From contig CAUASB010000001.1 in NCBI GenBank assembly GCA_958431815.1, forward strand, positions 1 through 64,000: a stretch of 64,000 nt of DNA, written 5' to 3'. The notes beneath the pieces were generated by a model. That model was not told where the DNA came from. It made no database searches and saw only the letters and a program-made list of their open reading frames with translations. Below, piece by piece: positions 58,895 to 64,000 of this stretch (its first letter is position 1; every line of letters starts with the position of its first letter). The DNA comes from an uncultured Eggerthella sp. GTDB taxonomy: Bacteria > Actinomycetota > Coriobacteriia > Coriobacteriales > Eggerthellaceae. A program made the translations under genes and the position numbers.

Positions 58895-60615
58895 CGCTGA
58901 CCATCGATGGGAACGAGATAACGGTCCCCGAGCACACCTCCATCCTCAACGCTGCCTACATGGCAGGTTCGAAGGTGCCGACGCTGTGCTACCTGAAGGA
59001 TATCAACGAAATCGGCGCTTGCCGCATTTGCGTGGTAGAAGTCGAAGGCATCGACAAGCTGGTTTCCTCGTGCAACAACGAGGTTGCCGAGGGTATGGTG
59101 GTAAACACCATGAGCCCGCGCGTTATCGCTTCGCGCCGCGAAACCATGGCACTTATTCTTTCGCGCCATAAAAGCGAGTGCACCACCTGCACCCGCAACG
59201 GCAACTGCCTGGTTCAGAGCAACGCTGCGGCGCTGAACGTCACCACCATCCCCTACCCTGCGCACTACGACCAGCAGAAGAACCCCACCGACTTCCCGCT
59301 GGTACGCGATGCTTCCAAATGCATCAGCTGCATGCGCTGCGTAAGCGAGTGCAGCAAGGTTCAGAACCTCAACGTATGGGATTTGACGCGCACCGGGTCG
59401 AACGCCCACGTTGGCGCTGCCGGCTGCAAGGATATTTCCGAAGCAGCATGCTCTTTGTGCGGCCAGTGCATCACGCACTGCCCTTGCGGCGCACTTTCCG
59501 AACGCGATGACACGCAGAAGGTGTTCGACATCATCGCCGACCCCGAACGCATTGCCATTGTGCAGATTGCGCCTTCCATCCGCGCTGCTTGGGGCGAGCC
59601 TCTGGGCCTTTCCACCGAGCAGGCAACGGTGGGCCGCATGGTCGCCGCAGTGCGCAAGCTGGGCTTCGACTACGTGTTCGACACCGACTTCGCAGCCGAC
59701 ATGACCATCATGGAAGAAGGCACCGAGCTCCTGCACCATCTGAAGAAAAACCCTGGCGAGCCCATGTTCACCTCGTGCTGCCCTGGCTGGGTGCGTTTCC
59801 TGAAGGCAAAGCACCCTGACTTGGTGAAGCACCTTTCCACTACCAAATCGCCTCAGCAGATTTTCGGCGCCATCGCCAAGAACTACTATGCCGAGATCCT
59901 GGGCGTAGACCCTGCGAAGATCGCCGTGGTTTCCATCATGCCCTGCGTGGCAAAGAAGGCCGAATGCGCTTACGAGGATATGGACACCACCGGCACTGGC
60001 CCCGATGTTGATGTAGTGCTTACCACGCGCGAGCTTGCCCGCATGCTGAAGGCCCAGTTCGTAAACGTTAAAGGCTTGCCCGAAGAAGAGTTCGACATGC
60101 CTTTGGGTGAAGCTACCGGCGCAGGCCATATCTTCGGCGCCACCGGCGGCGTTATGGAAGCTGCACTGCGCAGCGCGTACTTCCTGGTTACCGGTAAGAA
60201 CCCCGATCCCGATGCCTTCAGCGCCGTACGCGGCCGCGAAGGTTGGCGCGAGGTTACCTACGACCTGGCCGGCAAGGAGCTCACCGTTGCTATCGCAAGC
60301 GGCCTGCAGAATGCCGACAACCTGTGCAACGCCATTGAAAACGGCGAGGTGGACTACGACTTCGTAGAGGTTATGGCCTGCCCCGGCGGCTGCGTGGGCG
60401 GCGGCGGACAGCCCATCCACGAAGGCCGTGAGTGCGCACACGACCGCGAACTTATCCTGCGCGACATCGACACGAATTCGAAGCTGCGCTTCAGCCACGA
60501 GAATCCTTCGGTTGTCGAGTGCTACGAAAAGTACTTCGGCGAGCCGAATTCCGAAAAGGCCGAGCAGCTGCTGCACTCCGACCACTTTGCCTGGGGAATG
60601 CCAAAAGCACGCTAA
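58888..60615 (+). CDS. hydA: [FeFe]-hydrogenase catalytic subunit
   Basis: A 575-residue group A hydrogenase. The N-terminal 2Fe-2S domain (PTLCYLKDINEIGACRICVV), a His-ligated cluster region (RHKSECTTCTRNGNC) and two ferredoxin-like 4Fe-4S motifs (CISCMRCVSEC, CSLCGQCITHCPCG) precede the H-cluster. Signatures L1 FTSCCPGWVRF, L2 SIMPCVAKKAE and L3 VMACPGGCVGGGGQP are complete, including the double Cys used for proton transfer. No signal peptide, so cytoplasmic. Maturation depends on HydF, HydG and an off-window HydE. Confidence 0.96.
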   Translation: MVTLTIDGNEITVPEHTSILNAAYMAGSKVPTLCYLKDINEIGACRICVVEVEGIDKLVSSCNNEVAEGMVVNTMSPRVIASRRETMALILSRHKSECTTCTRNGNCLVQSNAAALNVTTIPYPAHYDQQKNPTDFPLVRDASKCISCMRCVSECSKVQNLNVWDLTRTGSNAHVGAAGCKDISEAACSLCGQCITHCPCGALSERDDTQKVFDIIADPERIAIVQIAPSIRAAWGEPLGLSTEQATVGRMVAAVRKLGFDYVFDTDFAADMTIMEEGTELLHHLKKNPGEPMFTSCCPGWVRFLKAKHPDLVKHLSTTKSPQQIFGAIAKNYYAEILGVDPAKIAVVSIMPCVAKKAECAYEDMDTTGTGPDVDVVLTTRELARMLKAQFVNVKGLPEEEFDMPLGEATGAGHIFGATGGVMEAALRSAYFLVTGKNPDPDAFSAVRGREGWREVTYDLAGKELTVAIASGLQNADNLCNAIENGEVDYDFVEVMACPGGCVGGGGQPIHEGRECAHDRELILRDIDTNSKLRFSHENPSVVECYEKYFGEPNSEKAEQLLHSDHFAWGMPKAR

Positions 60616-60640
60616 ACCGATTCACTCAAGCCAACAGCAA

Positions 60641-60670
60641 GGGCCCGTTCGTGCGAACGGGCCCTTTTTT
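60641..60670 (+). terminator. Terminator of the hydrogenase operon
   Basis: GGGCCCGTTC/GAACGGGCCC with loop GTGC and six T residues, 25 nt after the hydA stop. Confidence 0.94.
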
Positions 60671-60766
60671 ATTCGCTACTGTTTTAACGACCCCGAAAAT
60701 CAATCATTGCGGAACGCATTTGCCGTACAATGGCAACGTTTCTAAAGGCAGGAAGAAAGGTGCCTG

Positions 60767-61522
60767 GTGCTCGATCAGTTTTCCCGTACCCGCTTGGTAT
60801 TCGGCAACGAAGGTGTGGAAGCGTTGCAGAATGCGCATGTTATCGTATTCGGCTGCGGCGGCGTCGGCGGCTTCGTGTGCGAATCGCTGGTTCGCAGCGG
60901 GCTGGGCGCCATCGATATCGTCGACGATGACAAGGTATGCCTCACCAACATCAACCGCCAGGTTATCGCCACCTGGAAAACCATCGGGCAAGACAAGGTC
61001 GATGCCATGGAAGAGCGCCTGCTTGACATCAACCCCGATTGCAAAATCACCAAGCACAAGTGCTTCTACCTGCCTGACACCGCAGGCGAATTCGATTTCA
61101 GTCAGTACGACTACATCGTTGACTGCGTTGACACGGTAACGGCAAAGCTGAACTTGGTCACACAGGCTAAAGCGGCAGGCACGCCTATCATCAGCGCCAT
61201 GGGAGCAGGCAACAAGCTTGACCTTACTGCCATCCGCATCGCCGACATTTCCGAAACCTCCATCTGTCGCTTGGCGCGCATCATTCGCAAGGAACTACGC
61301 AAACGCGGCATCAAGGGCTTGAAGGTTGCTTATTCTCCTGAACCTACCGTGAAGCTCGAAGAAGACGGCAAAGCCGGTTGCGCCGCAGGTTGCGTATGCC
61401 CTCCGGGCAGCGAGCGCACCTGCTTGCAGCGCCGCAGCGTACCAGGCAGCAACGCCTTCGTCCCCGCCGCCATGGGCTTGGCCATCGGCGCCGAAGTGGC
61501 AAAGGATTTGATGGGGAGATAG
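60767..61522 (+). CDS. tcdA: tRNA threonylcarbamoyladenosine dehydratase
   Basis: A 251-residue E1-like ThiF-fold protein that cyclises t6A37 to ct6A in ANN-decoding tRNAs. The ATP site is VIVFGCGGVGGFVCESLVRS, followed by VDDDKVCLTNINRQ and VDCVDTVTAKLNLV. The C-terminus PGSNAFVPAAMGLAIGAEVA matches TcdA. The GTG start at 60767 has SD AAAGG nine bases upstream. Confidence 0.92.
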   Translation: MLDQFSRTRLVFGNEGVEALQNAHVIVFGCGGVGGFVCESLVRSGLGAIDIVDDDKVCLTNINRQVIATWKTIGQDKVDAMEERLLDINPDCKITKHKCFYLPDTAGEFDFSQYDYIVDCVDTVTAKLNLVTQAKAAGTPIISAMGAGNKLDLTAIRIADISETSICRLARIIRKELRKRGIKGLKVAYSPEPTVKLEEDGKAGCAAGCVCPPGSERTCLQRRSVPGSNAFVPAAMGLAIGAEVAKDLMGR

Positions 61523-61585
61523 ATTCCTCCCGAAAGGCGCCATCTTACCGTTCAGGCACCAGCAAACAAGCCATATAAGCGCTCA

Positions 61586-61617
61586 GGGGCTCGTCGTTTC
61601 GACGAACCCCTTTTTTT
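61586..61617 (+). terminator. Terminator of tcdA
   Basis: GGGG-C-TCGTCG/CGACGA-A-CCCC, one mismatch, loop TTT, followed by seven T residues. Confidence 0.9.
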
Positions 61618-61846
61618 ATGCGAAAAACTATTTATCTGTCCACCACAGTACCCACCTAATGATTGCAAGCTGCGTATTATACAAACCATCAAGAGGGCGC
61701 TCCCGAAGAGGAAGCCACATGCCGGGCCGATCGCAACCCTTTCGATTTCATCTTCGTTCTTTCCTTCCACACGCGATCGGTTCGGCATGTGGCTAAACGA
61801 ATCAAAACGCGGCATTACCGCAAAAGCACAAAGCAAGGAGGACGCT
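61618..61846 (+). other. Gene-free stretch between tcdA and the WYL regulator
   Basis: About 230 bases, AT-richer than its surroundings. TATTAT at 61675-61680 could be a -10 element for the small frame at 61847; no good -35 element is seen. Confidence 0.35.
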
Positions 61847-61975
61847 ATGAACACAGCACCTATTCGCACTCAATACTGCTCGATTATTCCCTGGAGGTAC
61901 GTTCGATATGCTGCCTTCAAAGATTGCGGCTGCTCGATTATCACGTTGGTACCCAGGGTCGAGAGCCAGCCGTAG
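61847..61975 (+). CDS. Possible 42-residue small protein antisense to the WYL gene end
   Basis: An ATG with a consensus SD (AAGGAGG, six bases spacing) opens a short frame beginning MNTAPIRTQYCSIIPWRYVR. It overlaps the last 106 bases of the WYL regulator gene on the opposite strand. No known family. Because the downstream half is antisense coding sequence, the frame could be chance; the strong SD is the only evidence. Confidence 0.28.
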   Translation: MNTAPIRTQYCSIIPWRYVRYAAFKDCGCSIITLVPRVESQP

Positions 61976-62850
61976 AATGTTGGCGCCTGCATAACCTTAA
62001 CGCGCACCCGCATCGAACCGTCTTCCACCGCTTCGGCATCCACGTCTTTGCCGAAGCGGTCTATCACGGTGTTGATAGCGGGCGCTTTCACCAGCAAAGT
62101 AACCAACACCGGATCTCCGCTGTACATGCCGAACACTCGTTCCTGGTACTTCTTCACGTCGAATTGCGCCGTGCGCGCATTGCTCGTCGCGTCTTCTTCG
62201 GAAACATCGATGTCTTTCATACGGTCAACACGGTAATTGGTCGTGCCCTGGTGCTTGTCGTTCCAAGCAACCAGGTAATAACAGTCGTCCATATACACCA
62301 GGTGCAAAGGGGTTTCCACGTAGTAGTCGCCGTTATGCTGCAGAACAGCCTGCTTACGGTTGTCGTACTTGAAGTAATGGAACTGCACTTTCTTCTTGGC
62401 GGAAATAGCACGCTGGATGGCATCAAGGTTGTAGAATACCGATTCATTTTGCGAGCGAATACGCCCTTCAACATGAAGGCGCTTCCTCAGGTTTTCCGCC
62501 ATGTACTTGCTGCCAAGCTTGCCGATGGCTTTCACCAATGTGCCCGATTTACGTTCCGTAAGAAAGCGCGAAGACTGAACGGCGTCGGCCAAAAGGAGTA
62601 GCTCGGTTTTTTCGAATTTGTGCGATGCCAACCCGTATTCGACAGGCGCACGTTGGTACTTCTCGATGTCGTAGCCATACTCCTTCAAGCACTTTATATC
62701 GCGGTAGAGCGTTTTCCGCTCAACGGTAATGCCCAGCTCCGCCAACCGCTCTATCAGCTGCGGGCCGGTAAGGCCATGCTTTTCATCGGTTTCGGTTTCA
62801 AAGATTTGAGCCAAGTACATCAGCTTCAGTTTTTGCACCGTGGTTGCCAT
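61870..62850 (-). CDS. WYL-domain transcriptional regulator
   Basis: A 326-residue regulator. An N-terminal helix-turn-helix (LTGPQLIERLAELGITVERK then TLYRDIKCLKEYGYD) is followed by a WYL-type ligand domain (DAIQRAISAKKKVQFHYFKY, VETPLHLVYMDDCYYLVAW) and a WCX C-terminal part. Such proteins sense nucleic acids or small ligands. The start at the ATG at 62850 has SD AAAGGG. Its nearest possible targets are the MHS transporter upstream or itself. Confidence 0.92.
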   Translation of the reverse strand: MATTVQKLKLMYLAQIFETETDEKHGLTGPQLIERLAELGITVERKTLYRDIKCLKEYGYDIEKYQRAPVEYGLASHKFEKTELLLLADAVQSSRFLTERKSGTLVKAIGKLGSKYMAENLRKRLHVEGRIRSQNESVFYNLDAIQRAISAKKKVQFHYFKYDNRKQAVLQHNGDYYVETPLHLVYMDDCYYLVAWNDKHQGTTNYRVDRMKDIDVSEEDATSNARTAQFDVKKYQERVFGMYSGDPVLVTLLVKAPAINTVIDRFGKDVDAEAVEDGSMRVRVKVMQAPTFYGWLSTLGTNVIIEQPQSLKAAYRTYLQGIIEQY

Positions 62851-62903
62851 ACCGCACCCTTTCACTGCCAGCCAACTGGGAACTTTTATGTACATCATAA
62901 AGC

Positions 62904-62939
62904 AAAAAGGAGGACAGCCCCAGGGGCCATCCTCCTTTT
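62904..62939 (-). terminator. Terminator of the MHS transporter gene
   Basis: On the minus strand AAAAGGAGGA/TCCTCCTTTT with an inner GGCCCC/GGGGC pairing, followed by five T residues and GCTTT. Confidence 0.9.
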
Positions 62940-62988
62940 GAACATCGCAACTTGGTTTGCCGCTTGTCAATTCAGTTGCGTATAGATC

Positions 62989-64000
62989 CTACTTCTCGTA
63001 GTCAACATCCTTGCTTTCGCGGAAGAACAGCAGCGCAACCAGGGAAACCACTGCCATACCGCCCAGATACCAACCAAGCGACATGATGCCGAAGTTCAGA
63101 ACAAGGGCCGATGCGATGGTGGGAGCAAAAGCGCCGCCGAGAATTGCCGCCAGGTTATAGGAAAGACCAGAGCCGCAATAACGTACATGTGCCGGGAACA
63201 ATTCGGGCAGGTACGAACCGGTGGGTCCGAAGATTGCGCCCATGCACATGAAGCCGACGCACAGGAACACCATTACGTTCAATGCACTATGCGCAGAAAG
63301 CAGAGCCGGAGCGAACAGGGCGAACACGAACGTTGCTGCCGTTGCCGTCATAACAACGGGCTTGCGGCCAAGACGATCAGCGCCCAGGCACCCAACAACG
63401 ATGAACGCCGCAAAGAAGAACACCGAAACCATCTGCATACCAAGGTACTGCTGCTGCGTGAAGCCCAGGGTCGAAACGCCATAGGAAAGCGACCAAGTAC
63501 CCAGAACGTAGAAAAGCGTATAGGTGATGCTTACCGCACAGGTGCCAAGAACAACCTGCCTCCAGTTGTGGCGGAGAAGCGTTGCCAGCGGCATCTTAAC
63601 GGTACGGTTTTCTTTCTGGGCCTTCTGGAATACCGGGGTTTCCGTCATGCGAAGGCGAACGATGAGGCCAACTACTACCAGCAAAGCGGAAAGCAGAAAC
63701 GGGATGCGCCAGCCCCAGGCAACCATGGCATCGGTAGGCAGCGTCGAGTCAAGCAGAAGGTTCACACCGTAAGCGCAGAAGAAGCCAATGGGAGCGCCCA
63801 TGTTCGGGAACGATCCGTACAGAGCTCGCTTGCCCTTCGGAGCGTTTTCCGTGGCAACCAGCGCCGCGCCCGACCATTCGCCGCCAAGACCCAAGCCCTG
63901 GCAAGCGCGGCATACGCACAGAAGAACAACAGACGTGGGACCAAGCACCTCGTAGCCGGGAAGCAGGCCAACCACAAACGTTGCGATGCCCATCAGCATC
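62989..64000 (-). CDS. MFS transporter, metabolite:H+ symporter type (partial, cut by window edge)
   Basis: The C-terminal 336 residues of a major facilitator. GLGLGGEWSGAALVATENAP and PNMGAPIGFFCAYGVN, with the central motif ADRLGRKPVVMTATA, place it in the MHS family (relatives import shikimate, citrate, proline or oxoglutarate). The start codon lies beyond 64000. Substrate unknown. A terminator follows and the WYL regulator gene comes next on the same strand. Confidence 0.9.
   Translation of the reverse strand, partial: MLMGIATFVVGLLPGYEVLGPTSVVLLCVCRACQGLGLGGEWSGAALVATENAPKGKRALYGSFPNMGAPIGFFCAYGVNLLLDSTLPTDAMVAWGWRIPFLLSALLVVVGLIVRLRMTETPVFQKAQKENRTVKMPLATLLRHNWRQVVLGTCAVSITYTLFYVLGTWSLSYGVSTLGFTQQQYLGMQMVSVFFFAAFIVVGCLGADRLGRKPVVMTATAATFVFALFAPALLSAHSALNVMVFLCVGFMCMGAIFGPTGSYLPELFPAHVRYCGSGLSYNLAAILGGAFAPTIASALVLNFGIMSLGWYLGGMAVVSLVALLFFRESKDVDYEK

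Overview
The window looks like a piece of a high-GC, strictly fermentative or anaerobic actinobacterial chromosome, most probably of the class Coriobacteriia (Eggerthellaceae-like). This is inferred from the gene content: [FeFe]-hydrogenase and its maturases HydG and HydF, a type III CoA-transferase next to an acyl-CoA reductase-like flavoprotein, a Tat-exported lipoprotein nickel/peptide importer, a WYL regulator and an actinobacterial style of ribosomal operon. I could not run a search, so the genus is left open.

Layout. 1-3235 (minus): the distal half of the S10 ribosomal operon (rplB-rpsS-rplV-rpsC-rplP-rpmC-rpsQ-rplN, the last cut by the window edge). 3519-12591: about 9 kb of unrelated genes (a DNA glycosylase-Vsr fusion, a short-chain dehydrogenase, glmM, a CoA-transferase, an acyl-CoA dehydrogenase, sstT, a NudC-type hydrolase). 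12727-17657 (minus): the str operon and proximal half of the S10 operon (rpsL-rpsG-fusA-rpsJ-rplC-rplD-rplW), closed by two tandem terminators. The normally continuous str-S10 cluster is therefore split between rplW and rplB, and each half carries its own promoter. 18109-20563: pantothenate synthesis (panB, panC, panD). 20979-27552 (minus): ppaC, pcrA, DAHP synthase with a separate chorismate mutase, a small membrane protein and uppP. 27860-28022: tRNA-Gln(CTG) and tRNA-Glu(CTC). 28493-35604 (minus): a polysaccharide flippase and a five-gene nickel/peptide ABC importer. 35811-38714: a small membrane protein, a Fur-like protein with a ten-TM metal exporter-like protein, and a patatin phospholipase. 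39259-45323 (minus): glutamate synthase gltB-gltD. 45579-49812: a YczE-type membrane protein, a LOG-family hydrolase, a PHP phosphatase and a PepV-like dipeptidase. 49882-52989: divergent hydG and hydF. 53283-56764 (minus): nucleoside salvage (nucleoside hydrolase, MFS transporter, ribokinase). 57065-60615: a NuoF-tail/GltD-like flavoprotein and the catalytic [FeFe]-hydrogenase. 60767-64000: tcdA, a WYL regulator and an MHS-type transporter cut by the right edge.

How they work together. The hydrogenase pair (57-60 kb) needs the maturases at 50-53 kb; HydE is not in this window. The flavoprotein partner should link H2/ferredoxin chemistry to NAD(P)H, which glutamate synthase and biosynthesis can use. 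The CoA-transferase and acyl-CoA dehydrogenase probably activate and reduce an unsaturated carboxylic acid.

The least expected signals are not genes. (1) A 23-bp motif, GGCAAG-N11-ACGTAT, occurs seven times in two clusters (28.2 kb and 48.3 kb) that share spacing, orientation and an internal hairpin; both clusters lie between 3' gene ends. (2) A hairpin element of about 115 nt with conserved flanks, conserved internal loops and compensatory stem changes occurs at 20.9 and 24.8 kb, with a more diverged relative in front of panC at 19.0 kb. Neither corresponds to a family I can name.
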